Shown here one piece after another: positions 1 through 10,917 of a stretch of DNA of 64,000 bases. The DNA is taken from contig OX344762.1 of NCBI GenBank assembly GCA_947034895.1, positions 48,463,087 to 48,527,086 on the forward strand, in the 5' to 3' direction. The stretch is from Rhytidiadelphus loreus. Taxonomy: Eukaryota > Streptophyta > Bryopsida > Hypnales > Hylocomiaceae. The number at the start of each line of letters is the position of its first letter. Within the stretch, counting starts at the first letter, position 1. Position numbers and translations under genes: made by a program. The notes beneath the pieces were generated by a model. The model saw only the letters and a list, made by a program, of their open reading frames with translations. It made no database searches and was not told the origin of the DNA.

Positions 1-660
1 TCTTAATATTGACGGAGAGGGGAGCTTGCTTCTTTCCATGGATTACACTTTCTTGCATTGACAGAGGTGTGCTTGCTACGAACGAGGAATTAGGGGTTCC
101 ATGGCACAGTTTTGATCGAATTGGAGTGTCTCTGTTTTTGCAGCTGATGCATGTGAAGCTGATGAATATTCTTCAGTGGAAACAGAAAGAAATTTTTGAA
201 GGTAAAGTATGAAGAAAGAGAGGGAGGTTTCTTTCTTGTGCTTTGGCCATGGATTGCACTTTCTTGCAGACTTCTTGCATCGACAGAGGTGTGCTTGCGA
301 TGAACGAGAACTGAAGGATTACACTTTCTTGCATTGACAGAGGTGTGCTTGCTACGAACGAGGAATTAGGAACCTTGGCACAGTTTTGATCGGATTGGAG
401 TGCCTCTGTTTTTTGCAGCTGATGCATGTGAAGCTGATGAATATTCTTCAATGGAAACAGAAGGAAAAATTTGAAGGTAAAGTATGAAGAAAGAGAGGGA
501 GGCTTCTTTCTTGTGCTTTGGCCATGGATTGCACTTTCTTGCAGACTTCTTGCATTGACAGAGGTGTGCTTGCGATGAACAAGAACTGAAGGATTCCTTA
601 GGATAGTTTTGATCGGATTGTGCATGCGATGAACGAGAACTGAAGGATTCCTTAGAATAG
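1..660. repeat. Tandem repeat, unit about 273 bp
   Basis: A unit containing a run starting GTTTTGATCG, then GCAGCTGATGCATGTGAAGC, then GGCCATGGATTGCACTTTC, is seen at about 111-266 and again at about 391-540. The motif CTTGCATTGACAGAGGTGTG recurs at about 53, 330 and 548. A partial third unit reaches about 660. Short reading frames on both strands here are repeat translations, and I see no gene. The array may continue left of the window. Confidence 0.8.
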
Positions 661-2987
661 TTTTGATCGGATTGGAGTGTCTGCCTGTGTTGACAACAAC
701 GGATGCGTGTGGGGCTGAAATATATTTTGCATTTGTTTAGATGTTGTTTAATGAAAATAGAAGGAAAATTTGAGGTACACTATATATCTTGGTAGAGAGG
801 GATGCTTCTTTCTTTTGTTCTGGACATGGATTACACTTGGTTGCAGAATTCTTGCTCGTCGGATATCATGGTCAGTTAGAATCGAATTTACAGTAAATGT
901 GTTCTTCAGTTGAAGGTAAGTAAGATATATCGATTTCTCGATGTTGCAAAGTCGCGCATTACAAGTTTTTGTTTAAAGTTTTCAGCTCTGTCTTGTGAAC
1001 CCTAATTTTTGTGTGTGTTTTGAGATTTGTAGGTTCTTCACAGTTGCGTGTCAATCTGGATCTTATGTTTTTGAGTAGGTCATATGGGGTTTTTCTTTCC
1101 TCCAATTTTAATTATTATTTGGCCAACAAGTGCAGTGTTCTTCACTACTTCTGTTGACGTATAGTTCATCTGAATTGCATTTTGTATATTTTTCACAACA
1201 TGATGAATTGAATTGGCCATTTAACCCCTAAATGCTGGAGGTATCAAAATCTGGTGTTTGCAAACACCTAAAGAATTAAACATCAATTGAATTGGCCATT
1301 TAACCCCAAAAGGATTAAACATCGTTTTTTGGTAACATAGTGATTTCGGGCAACTCACTACAAATGGGAATTTTTATTTTTTTTCTTTGAAAATTTCACA
1401 CAATGTGTGCTTGAGGAGTAGCTTTAAGGCACAACAATTTTCCCTACTTGAGACTACATGGTTCAAAAGTTATTGCATAATATGTGATTTTTAGTGTTTG
1501 ACGGGCAGCTTGGGCAGCCCAAAAAACTTCTTTAAAAATCACTTTTTTTAAAAATAAAAATTTGAAATTGGTTTTCTAGATTCATATATATATAAAGCTT
1601 TGAATCATTCCATTTTGATTTATGAGATGAAAGTTATGAAGTGTTCTAGTTTGTAGGTAGTTATGGATTTCCTACTTGAAAATAAACTTTGGAGTCTTTT
1701 ATTTCACTCAATTTTTTATATTTTTGAAAAAAATAAATATTTGATGTAGATTGTTTATTACTACATTACCACCGTTGGAATTGGAATTTTTCAATTTTAT
1801 AATTAAATTCTTAACAATTTATTGTTTTGAATCACTTTGTTCGTCTTTCTACTTACTGCTTTTTTCTATATGTTGTGCAATTTCAAATTATCTAAACTTT
1901 TTTAGGCATGTAGCCAATTTGACTTGAGGAATGAATTCAAAGGGTAACCACTATTTTTTGGATATTTTAACACCTTGTACAATGCAATTGCCCGTGTTTT
2001 CGCATGGCCCAAAAAAGTATTTTTGTCACTTCAAATGTTAATATCTTGTAATCTATATGGTGGAAAATTTTGAATTTTTTTTTTACATCTTTTCAAACTA
2101 TTTTACTACAAGATCCTACAATTACATGTGTCCAAAAATGTTTTTCATCTAAAACTTGGTATTTGTAAATGCAAGGACAATTTTAGAGCGTTTTTGGTGA
2201 AAACATAGTCTTTGACTTTTAGGGGTTAAATAAAACCTAACCAAGTTGCTATTTTTAGTAGTTTATATTTTTGGAAAGTTCTTCTTGAAGATTCAAAAAA
2301 TCACATTCAAAATTCATCTAAAAAAATTATAGAGTAGATTTTGAAAAGCCATAAATTGATTGGGGTTATAAATGTTAGCCCCTTTAACCTCATACTTTTT
2401 TGGTCACTAACTTTTTAGATTTGACTTGTGAAAAGAAGATTGAAAGACTTCACATCACTTTCGTAGTTTTAACACCCTCGTGGTCAAACATTATAATCTT
2501 TCACTCCATAAGTGATGTTGTTGTGTTTTCTTTTACTATAAGATCTCTAACATCTCTAGTTTGAATTTGTATGGTTAATTTTTTTTTTAAAATGATACAA
2601 ATTATCAAAATGTTGGCATTTTGTTCAATTTAGAGCAAATTTCAAAAAGCTCAAAAAAGATCTTAGGCATTTAGGAGTTAATAACCATGAATCCTTCATC
2701 ATTTAGGGCTTAGGTTATGTTTGGTAGCCCCAATTCATGAAGTAGTTGTTTTGTTATGATTGCTAGTCTCTACTTCTACTTGTTCTATATGTTGGATACA
2801 ATCAATGTAACACTTAATGTTACACTTACCGAACACTTAATGTGACACTTACCCGGAACACGCGATTCGTCATTTTTGCACTTGGTCATATAAAATTGCA
2901 CTTACAAACCGTAGAAGTAAAATTGACCTTATTGCCAATAGGGAGGGGGGGTACTTGCCATTTTTTTTTGGTTTGTACAAAATTGTA
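661..2987. other. AT-rich intergenic DNA, no gene seen
   Basis: There is no long reading frame and no convincing exon. The stretch has long A and T runs and short local repeats such as AATTGGCCATTTAACCCC near 1212 and 1290. It ends where the inverted duplication begins. Confidence 0.6.
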
Positions 2988-4388
2988 GAATGGTACATCA
3001 ATTTCTCTTTGTGCAATAGCAGTATGTCTGCAAATTGTTTTTCCTATTTATTGTGCAAAATACATTGTATTTATTTTATCAACTTCACCACTTTGGTAAT
3101 GCATTTCAATACAAAATTGAAAACTAGAGACCAATAATATGATTTTACATTGCAATTGTGGATAATTTTACAATTTCATATATTGTACTACATGAAGTTG
3201 CAATCTCCTATTGCAATGGATTTTTACAAAATGTACCACCCTTCTAAGTCCTATTGAATCTAAAACTTGAATTTCATATGCACCTATATCATTCCACAAT
3301 CATTCAATGTCCAACTTCTCCAATTGCATTGCAATGTATTCCAACAAACGAGGTTTCGTTAGTATTGGGACTTTCTTCTCCATTACGTCTCTATGCACTG
3401 GTACATTGTTCTCTTGCACAAACATACTCTTTGTTCTTTTAGATATGCCATTCCAAAAGAATACAGCTACTTCCTCCTCTATCCATCCATGCCTCTCACT
3501 TGCAATGTAAAATCATATTATTGGTTTCTAGGGTAGTTGCAAGAAACACTTCATGTTTTTTGTTCAAAACTGCGTTTTTCGACCATAGGACTGGTAGTAC
3601 TATGTAATACTACTAATACTATGTTTTAGAAGCGCCTTGACAAATCTGCAATGTTGATTGAAGGCGCCTGCAAATCTACACCATTGATTTATTACTATGT
3701 TGTACTATGCAGTACTATGGACTACTACAAAGTACTGTAGAAGCTACTAGGAGCAGAAAATAGCAGAAAAGGGGTCTATAGAGATTTTCATTTTTAGTAA
3801 TTCAAAAAAAATTTAAAAAAAAATTCATTTTTCTAGAGAAGACTATGCTCGCATTGCACCAAAAAATTCATGAAAGAAATTTTTTCCCTCTTCATAGCTT
3901 TCGCGCAAAGGAAGGTCAATTTGACCCCATGTGTGCAATCAATATGATGCTATTTTCATAAAAACTCATTGTCAACCCTTTTAGTGTTAGTAGACTTGCA
4001 ACATGTCCAATTTGTGACTTCAAATTCGCATTTTTGGGTAAAAAATAGGACTAAAACCCCCCAAAATGGCCAAGGTAGACACCCAATCGGAGGCAAGTTA
4101 AAAATAGTAAACTAATTTTTAAATTTTTTTTAAAATCACTCAAGGCTTGTAGCTTTAGCATCTACATTCATTCCAAATTTCATTCCAAAAGGACAAACAA
4201 TGCAAAAGTTATGAGTAAAAAAACAATTTTTAAGGGCAAGGGGACAAGAAATAGGACAAGTGTTTCTTGCAATCACTAGATAGTAGATAAAAATGGAGTA
4301 TATCATCTAACCAAATTATCCAAAAAATGGTTCAATCGTGAAAATCAAACGAAATTAGCTAGTAATACTCAAGAAGTTTTCCAAACAT

Positions 4389-5180
4389 TTACCTAGAGAT
4401 AAAGTCGCAGGCCGACGTCACCAGCAATTTAGTTGGGACAAACCCTACGACTTTGTTAGACACCATGGGAGGTCCTTGTTTTCCTTGTAGTTCAATGTAC
4501 CTTGTTTGGAGCGCTTTGATGTCAACCTCCACTTTTGTTCGTAACTCGGCATTCAAGGTGCTCTGTCGCCCTAAGGCCTCTTGGAGCTTTTGCATTTGTA
4601 TTTTAGGCTCTCCTGAAGATCTTGCCAATGCTAAAAACTCTTGCTTCCTCCGAGCCACAACATCCCCTACAATTTGAATTAAGACCAGATGTCCGAACAA
4701 TGGCCATACTGACTCTGTGAAGTCCATGAGCAGCCTTTGTAGGGTTTGCGGGACTTCACAGTTGCCCTCATCCTTACCTTTAAACCCTTGGAGAATTTCC
4801 TTCAAAATCATGATCGACTGATGCAATGAGTTGGTCTTCAATGATTCCTGCTCGAAGCCCGATCCCCACTCCCATAGTTGCATATTCAGCGCAGTGTCTT
4901 GGAGCAATGAGTCTTCAAATCTGCACACTCGACGAATTGTCAACTCCACACCAATCACAACACCTTAATTGTCGTGAAATTTGGTAAGCTCACGCAAAAA
5001 TTGCATTTGACGCAAGCGTCTCATTGCAACAAGAAATCCGTGTTCCAAGCCTCCCTCAAGAGCTTTGACAATACCTTTACCCAAGGCGTGACTAAGCAGG
5101 TACTCCCAAACCCAAGTGTATAGAACTTGATCATTTCGTACGTCATCTCCATGAGAAAGTCCGCTATCACTTGACGTCAT
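4389..5180 (-). pseudogene. Coiled-coil-like protein gene, broken by an in-frame TAA
   Basis: I do not recognise the family. An ATG at 5180 opens 71 codons (MTSSDSGLSH...), then a TAA at about 4965-4967. The same frame continues without shift for about 190 more codons to a stop at 4389. The second part is mostly helical, with a charged C-terminal stretch suggesting a coiled coil. Total length would be about 263 codons. The same stop is in the copy at 51007-51798, so the lesion or stop predates the duplication. The stop could lie at an exon edge (AAG/GTGTTG follows TAA), but no intron is needed to keep the frame open. It lies about 370 bp from the transposon insertion, which would have separated it from its upstream DNA. 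Confidence 0.55.
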
Positions 5181-5545
5181 ATCGCTCGGTAGAACTAAGG
5201 AATTGTAAAAAAAAAAACTCGAGGTTTAGAAGCAACTCCAAAATCACACAAGATACACAAACCACAATGGCGTTTAGGATTTAGGTGGATTTTCAATTGC
5301 ACAACAGTTTGATAAAGAAAAAGCTTCCCTTAACATCAATTTGAAAAGAAAAGTGTTAATAAACTGTAGTTGTACGAGATAAAAGCTTCCCTTAACATCA
5401 GTTCGAAAAGAAAAGTATTAATAAACTGTAGTTGTACGAGATAAAAGCTTTCCTTAATATCAGTTCAAAAAGAAAGGTTTCAATGCCAAGTCAAATTTCA
5501 ACAATTGCAGTTTGAAGTTGTAGTGTTGCCCTAAACTTAGCCAGA

Positions 5546-5553
5546 GTTTATAG
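5546..5553. repeat. Left target-site duplication, GTTTATAG
   Basis: GTTTATAG directly precedes the left element end and is repeated at 44900-44907 after the right end. It occurs once at the matching place of the unoccupied arm (reverse complement of 50634-50641). Eight bases with T at position 2 and A at position 7 fit the known hAT target pattern nTnnnnAn. Confidence 0.95.
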
Positions 5554-5652
5554 CAAGGTTGTCTTGTCTGATATATTTTTGGGTTTAGGCGTCGTGTATG
5601 ACGTCTGACGTCGCGTGTCGCGTGTCACGAAGTGTCGAGTTTACTTGACATC
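5554..5652 (+). repeat. Left terminal region of the giant hAT
   Basis: The terminus CAAGGTTGT matches the right terminus CAGGGTTGT (reverse complement) at eight of nine bases. Looser similarity follows: GACGTCGCG near 5606, TCACGAAGTGTC near 5625 and TTTACTTGAC near 5640, all with counterparts in the right end. Just inside is a G-run followed by AAAAAATTTTACCCC (5660-5683). Confidence 0.85.
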
Positions 5653-5734
5653 GCGTCGCGGAGGGGTAAAAAATTTTACCCCATGGTAAATAGATTTTGC
5701 CTACGTGGCAGGGCTTCAGAACTGACGTGGACAG

Positions 5735-6105
5735 CCAGCGTGGGCGACTGCGGGTGTGGGCACATGCAGGTCTGCCTTGGGCGACCTCGGGTGGAAAAAT
5801 TGAGGCAACTACGAGTGAAGGGGCGACTGCGGGTCTGGGGCGCTAGGGCGACTTCGGGTGAAGGGGCGACCGCGGGTGGAAAAAATAGAGGCGACTGCGG
5901 GTTTAGGCTTGAAGGCGACTGCGGGTGAGTGGGCGACTGCGGGTCAGGGGCTTTAGGGCGACTTCAGGTGAAGGGGCGACCGCGGCTTCGGGTACTGAGG
6001 GCGACCGCGGGTCCAACAGGTAGGGGCGACTGCGGGTTACAGGGCGACTGCGGGTCGGAGCAGCAGACAGCGACCGCGTGTTCCAGGGCGACCGCAGGTT
6101 CAGTT
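5735..6105 (+). repeat. Left subterminal array of GGGCGACTGCGGGTC
   Basis: About fifteen copies of GGGCGACTGCGGGTC or close variants (CCGCGGGT, TTCGGGT) are spaced irregularly, all in one orientation reading inward from the left end. hAT transposases are known to bind short repeats clustered near the element ends, and this position fits that role. The GC-rich array stands out from the AT-rich surroundings, and open frames across it are artefacts. About 520 bp of gene-free DNA separates it from the 3' end of the transposase. Confidence 0.85.
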
Positions 6106-6626
6106 TAAGATTTCAGTTTGGCATATTTAGTCTTTGAAGTAACACGTCACATAGGTGTTTTATAAGCGCAGAATTAGGTGCTACGTTATATTGGGGTTTA
6201 CAATTTACAAGTGCAAATAATAGAGCCCATGAAATGTAAATTGGACAAACTTCTCTAATCCCAAAAATTCACCCAGTATAAGGCCACAATAATAATGTCA
6301 ACAACGATTATATTAATTAGTCATCGATATTGCTTTGAGGCGGACTTCAAATGTAGCCATACTTGCATTGCACTTTTATAACCTCGTTGCAGTCATCACC
6401 TAACTGCCTACCAATTAGAACTCAACATATATTTTAAAACCGGTAATCTGTCCCTCACTCTAATATGCTCATATGCTTGATGAAGCATTACAAAATCCTT
6501 ACACATCAGGATGAAGGCTCAAAGCTTGAACTACAAAGATTTGCTACCTAACATATAAGCTAAAACCTTATAACTATAATTATAACTATAACTATAACTA
6601 TAATTATTGTCTACTTCTCTAGTACT

Positions 6627-9600
6627 CTAGTCACCAGGCGTGAATGTGGAATCGCTCGGCACCTCATCAGCATTAGGGTCTGTATCTTCGTAAGACTCTT
6701 CGTTGCTCCTGTTGTCGCCCGAGCTTTCGATTTCATCATCTTCCCTTGTTACTACTTCGATTTGTACCTCACGCTCTACCTCTGAGTTCAGATTTCGAAC
6801 TTCTGTATCTACACCACTGAACCCTTCAGTTTGCACAAGTCGTTTCGTGAGCCTCAACGCATCCGTAGTTCCATCCATGTTGGATGCAGGGTGTCGCCCT
6901 CCTCTACTTGATTGTCCAACATTCTGGGTGGAACATCCCGCTCCAATGGTACACCGTTGGACAATTTGAGTGGGTCGTTTAGGATTTCGAGGTCCCCTCT
7001 CGTCAACCCTCCTAATACGCCTTTTTTGGCCTCTACTGTTGCGCCCCTGGATTCCTAATGATGATTCGCCAAGGCCAGACACGGATGAAGGTTGAGTGGG
7101 TTGTGGAGCTGAGCCGTGAACCTCTTCATCAATCGTCCGTAGAGCACCTCCACGCACCGGTGGCCTTGTTGGAAGGGTTGGGATAGACCTCCTCACTGTT
7201 GCCACATTTGTAGTCGTCTCTGGATTCAACGGCACATTCCGACTTCGATTCATAACATATGCCAAAGGCACATCATCATCATCATCTGTAGTAACAGTTG
7301 TTCCGAGGGTAGATGCGTTCAATACAACGGAATTTGGTATTCCCTCGTGTACAACTTCATTGACTTCGATGGCCTCTTCTTCATGTTCGCTTCTCATTGG
7401 AACTTGTGCACTGCTTCTTAAATTGCGGGCCATATTTGGAGGCGAACTAATTGATATTGGAGATCTAGCTTCTTCCTCTACGGGTGCCATGGGAATAGGT
7501 ACGCCTTCGTCATTGTTGTCGGGGGTGCTTTCCCTCCTCAGTGATGCATGTGTTGGCGAAATTGCATCCATATTGTACACGACGTTCTGCGGTGGACTGC
7601 GTACAGGTGAATTTCCCGGAGAAACATACCCATCGTCACTAAAATCAAATGTATTCCCGTATATTGGTCGTGGAGGACTATGTGGCGGCCTAACCATTGC
7701 ATTCCAAGGATTGTTGCGCAACCGATCCTCTTCATCCCTGCGGTTCTCGCGTTCTCTCATAAAATCAGGAACAACGTCATCTTCTTCCCCTGAAGACAAA
7801 GGCCCATCACGCTCGTCCTCAACGTCTCCATCTGCAAGCATCTGGTCGTAAAAAATGGCTGGGTTGTGTCCACGTTTTTGACGTTTAAGTTTGTTGTTCG
7901 CGTAGATATACACCAATGTCTCTGCCTTTGTCGTGGCCAAGCGGTTTCGCACTTTATTGTGCACAAAGGAATACATGCTCCAATTCCTTTCACACGAAGA
8001 TGCAGAGCACGTCAAACCGAGAATTCGCTTTGCAATTTTTGGAAGAGCATTGCCCCCCACACGATTCCACCATTGATGAGGCAATAATTGACATTCAATG
8101 ATATCGGGAGCCTCATGTAAAGGATTGAATGCACCTGTCTTCTCTTCAAATTGAGTTAGCTCCTGCATTGCTTCCACCACTGACACGTTCAATGGTACAC
8201 TCAGTTTTCGTATGACTCGATTCAAAGCTCCCTTCGCGTAGCCATTGTTATGAATAGCCTCCACGTCACTCAAGTATGGATTTAGTAGTGCCCCCGCATA
8301 GTGTAGGTCAGTAATCATCAACTTCCAACGAGCATCAAATTGTTTCTCATATCGTGTTGCCACCACTGGATCAAGGAAAAATGGAGCATTCTTGAGAGAA
8401 TAAATGTGCTCCTTCAAGGCTGTCATCATTACTAAAGCTTTCGGCATTGCCGGGACTTTTCCATCAAAATGACGAAGACAAAGCAGCACGAGCTCTACCA
8501 TATGGAGGAAATTGTTGCATTGAACCCAGAACTCTTCTGAACGGATATCTTGCCTTGCAAGTTTGGCCTTGCCCATAATGAAATGTCCATTTCTGCGGTT
8601 TTGCAAACTCAACTCGAACGTCATGTATGTCTCATCCAGTGTCACGTTGTGCACTGCTTGCTTGCAGTCTACCAAACGATCAATCATCAAGAAATTTGTA
8701 GCAAAACGTGTTTTGTTTGGAAGTCTCAACACTTTGTTTGGTGAAAATCTCCGAAACAACGCCAAAGTATGTTGGTATTTCTTGATGAACTTCACAATTG
8801 ATGAAGCCTTTTTTACCAACTCCTTTACTCTCTGATCCTTTCCCCAGTCTTCTAAGAGTAAGTCCAAAATGTGTGCCGCACAACCCTGCCTATAAATGTG
8901 AGGGTACCTTTCTTCCAACCTTGCCATCGCCCCCGTCATGACTGCAGCATTGTCCGTACACAATTGCACAACGTTGGTAGGCCCAACTTCCTCAATGTAT
9001 CGTGCCATCGTCTCAGTCGTGTAAGATATATCCTTCTTCTCCCCAGTACTATCCACTGATCCCCAAAAGACATCCCCGGCGGGACACACCAACATCATAT
9101 TTAGTAATGGCCGTGAATTAGTATCGGACCAACCATCTGAACAAATTGTCACTCCATACTGACTTATTGAAACCCTCGTCCGCTCCGAGACCATGGCTTC
9201 AACCGATGCCTTCTTAACATCTATCATTTTCGTGCGAATCGCATTATACGGTGGCAGTTGGTACACGAATCCAGCTGCTGCAGTTTGTTTAACAGCATTC
9301 ACGAAGGCCGGGTGGCGCACAACATTAAATGAAATGTTCACCTCGTAAAAGAAAAAAGCCCACAACCTATCCAACTCTTGTTTGCGGCCCGTCTGTAATG
9401 ATTCATCCATACTTCTTTGCCGAGAAACAGATGGCATGTTCCTCCTTCTCTCAAGCGTTGTTCCAGTAGAATCTATTGAATCAGGCGTAGGATTTGGTCT
9501 TGCATTTGATTCAAAGGGATTGAGAGACCCTTCTTCTTCGACATCCAACGCAGGTGCGACAATAGACTCTGCAACATTAACTGGTGCATCATGTCTAGCC

Positions 9601-9902
9601 GGTGCATCATACATCTCTTCGTAACTCATGGACCTTGGAACTTGCCCCTCGCCAGTCCGAAACTTTTCTCGTACAATTCTAGGGATCTCCTTACAACGCT
9701 CCGATATAGTCGAGCCGCCATAGCCAAAGTGAATCAATGCTCTCTTTCGTACAAATGCTTTGCTCCACCCACAAAACACGCATTTTCGAGCATGGGGGGA
9801 ATTATCAATTGGGGTACACGGTACTAGCCAAGGGTCCCAATCCTTTGTGGACCTCCGCGTATCATTCATGGTCCCCCCCCTCCCAACACCTTGTCCAGCC
9901 AT
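6627..9902 (-). CDS. hAT superfamily transposase
   Basis: This is an uninterrupted frame of 1,091 codons from the first ATG at 9902. The frame is open upstream to 10019 but only from a GTG. The N-terminus has a BED-type zinc finger (C41, C44, H58, C70). The central region has the hAT catalytic signatures: TICSDGW with D256, CTDN with D317, and the C/H motif CAAH (C341, H344). The C-terminal hAT dimerisation domain is clear, with a WW pair at 611-612 and SSCERNWS around E638, the third catalytic acid. A long acidic, low-complexity tail of about 400 residues follows and is unusually long for the family. The protein would cut and rejoin the element ends in the nucleus. No stop, frameshift or missing catalytic residue is seen, so the gene may be functional. 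A GGGCGACTGCGGGTC array lies upstream. Confidence 0.95.
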   Translation of the reverse strand: MAGQGVGRGGTMNDTRRSTKDWDPWLVPCTPIDNSPHARKCVFCGWSKAFVRKRALIHFGYGGSTISERCKEIPRIVREKFRTGEGQVPRSMSYEEMYDAPARHDAPVNVAESIVAPALDVEEEGSLNPFESNARPNPTPDSIDSTGTTLERRRNMPSVSRQRSMDESLQTGRKQELDRLWAFFFYEVNISFNVVRHPAFVNAVKQTAAAGFVYQLPPYNAIRTKMIDVKKASVEAMVSERTRVSISQYGVTICSDGWSDTNSRPLLNMMLVCPAGDVFWGSVDSTGEKKDISYTTETMARYIEEVGPTNVVQLCTDNAAVMTGAMARLEERYPHIYRQGCAAHILDLLLEDWGKDQRVKELVKKASSIVKFIKKYQHTLALFRRFSPNKVLRLPNKTRFATNFLMIDRLVDCKQAVHNVTLDETYMTFELSLQNRRNGHFIMGKAKLARQDIRSEEFWVQCNNFLHMVELVLLCLRHFDGKVPAMPKALVMMTALKEHIYSLKNAPFFLDPVVATRYEKQFDARWKLMITDLHYAGALLNPYLSDVEAIHNNGYAKGALNRVIRKLSVPLNVSVVEAMQELTQFEEKTGAFNPLHEAPDIIECQLLPHQWWNRVGGNALPKIAKRILGLTCSASSCERNWSMYSFVHNKVRNRLATTKAETLVYIYANNKLKRQKRGHNPAIFYDQMLADGDVEDERDGPLSSGEEDDVVPDFMRERENRRDEEDRLRNNPWNAMVRPPHSPPRPIYGNTFDFSDDGYVSPGNSPVRSPPQNVVYNMDAISPTHASLRRESTPDNNDEGVPIPMAPVEEEARSPISISSPPNMARNLRSSAQVPMRSEHEEEAIEVNEVVHEGIPNSVVLNASTLGTTVTTDDDDDVPLAYVMNRSRNVPLNPETTTNVATVRRSIPTLPTRPPVRGGALRTIDEEVHGSAPQPTQPSSVSGLGESSLGIQGRNSRGQKRRIRRVDERGPRNPKRPTQIVQRCTIGAGCSTQNVGQSSRGGRHPASNMDGTTDALRLTKRLVQTEGFSGVDTEVRNLNSEVEREVQIEVVTREDDEIESSGDNRSNEESYEDTDPNADEVPSDSTFTPGD

Positions 9903-10149
9903 GTAGTAGATCAACACTGGGTCTTCAAAGAAAATGACTACAATAATCACACTAATACTATGGAAGATGTAATGACAAAGCAACCCGCTTAGAGTGGTCT
10001 TGTAAACCCTTCTAAACACGGTTGTTGCCCTCCGAAGAAGTTAAACGTCCGCATGAAGCCTCTTCCGAAGGTCCAAGACAAGAGTTTTATCAATGGAGCC
10101 AAGCTGATAAAACAAGGGGTACCCCTAGAACTTTATACAAGAAAACTCC

Positions 10150-10440
10150 TTGGACCCGCGGTCGCCCCATGAGAGAATGCGGGTCCAAAAACCTGAAATC
10201 AGTCAGGTGATGGGCGACTGCGGGTCCAAGATTGGGCGACAGCGGGTCCAGAAGTGGGCGACTGCGGGTCCAGGAGTGGGCGACTGCGGGTTCAGAAGTG
10301 GGCGCCACGGGTCCAGTAATGGGCGACTGTGGGTCCAGAAACAGGCGACTGCGGGTCAGGAACGGGCGACTGCAGGTCTAGTAATGGGCGACTGCGGGTC
10401 CAGAAACAGGCAACTGCGGGTCCAGGAACGGGCGACTGCC
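10150..10440 (-). promoter_or_regulatory. GC-rich 15-mer array upstream of the transposase
   Basis: About eleven copies of GGGCGACTGCGGGTCC on the plus strand, roughly every 20-30 bp, with one inverted copy at about 10156. In the direction of the transposase the motif reads GGACCCGCAGTCGCCC. It sits about 250 bp upstream of the ATG. Its role as a promoter or transposase-binding site is inferred from position and from the same motif at both element ends. Confidence 0.65.
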
Positions 10441-10917
10441 ATTTGTTTGGATAATTCTTGTATCCCCTGGGGTAATTTGGGGCCTATAATTGAAACTATG
10501 AATTCAGAATTTCCACTAAAAAAATAAGCCTTGAAAATAAAAAATTCTAGTGTTTGCCTTGGAGTGGCAATGAGTAGGTCAATTCACCCTAGCCGTGACA
10601 ATTGTTCTGAACTTCAATAACAAGTTCTTTTCCAATCCGGCAAGTTTTTAATTTTCCTTTTTTTTTTAATTCTCTTTTAATTCCGAAAGTCCGAACTCCC
10701 AAGGTCATTTTCCTGCCAAAATTCCTAGAATATTCAAGTATTCACAACATTGCAAACATAAATAACCAAAAATTCATATCTATATTTATGTATTTTTGTC
10801 AAGGAACTACATAGAATTCAATGTGCTTGCATTAAAATGTTCAAAATGGATAATATCCTTTTATATATATATAAGATGGAATATACATAGTCCTCAAAAA
10901 TGTGCTAAAAATGAAAA

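Larger units (their letters stand above)
2988..5553. repeat. Left arm, segment A, of the host inverted duplication
   Basis: This 2,566-bp segment is the reverse complement of 50634-53199, and paired positions sum to 56187. Only scattered single-base differences were seen, for example near 3473 and 3745. Identity ends at 2988/53199 on the outside and at 5553/50634 on the inside. The inner end is where the giant hAT element is inserted in this arm. Beyond the insertion the arm resumes as segment B at 44900, collinear with the uninterrupted arm on the right. Confidence 0.95.

Noticed and set aside
5735..6105. GC-rich arrays considered as a CRISPR array
   Set aside because: Copies are variable, spacing is irregular, there are no unique constant-length spacers and no cas genes, and the DNA is a plant nuclear genome.
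6703..9937. Frames on the opposite strand of the transposase, such as 7360-7851
   Set aside because: They overlap an intact, well-recognised coding sequence and have no independent support.
9903..10019. Transposase start at 10019
   Set aside because: The first codon there is GTG; the first ATG is at 9902 and leaves the BED domain complete.
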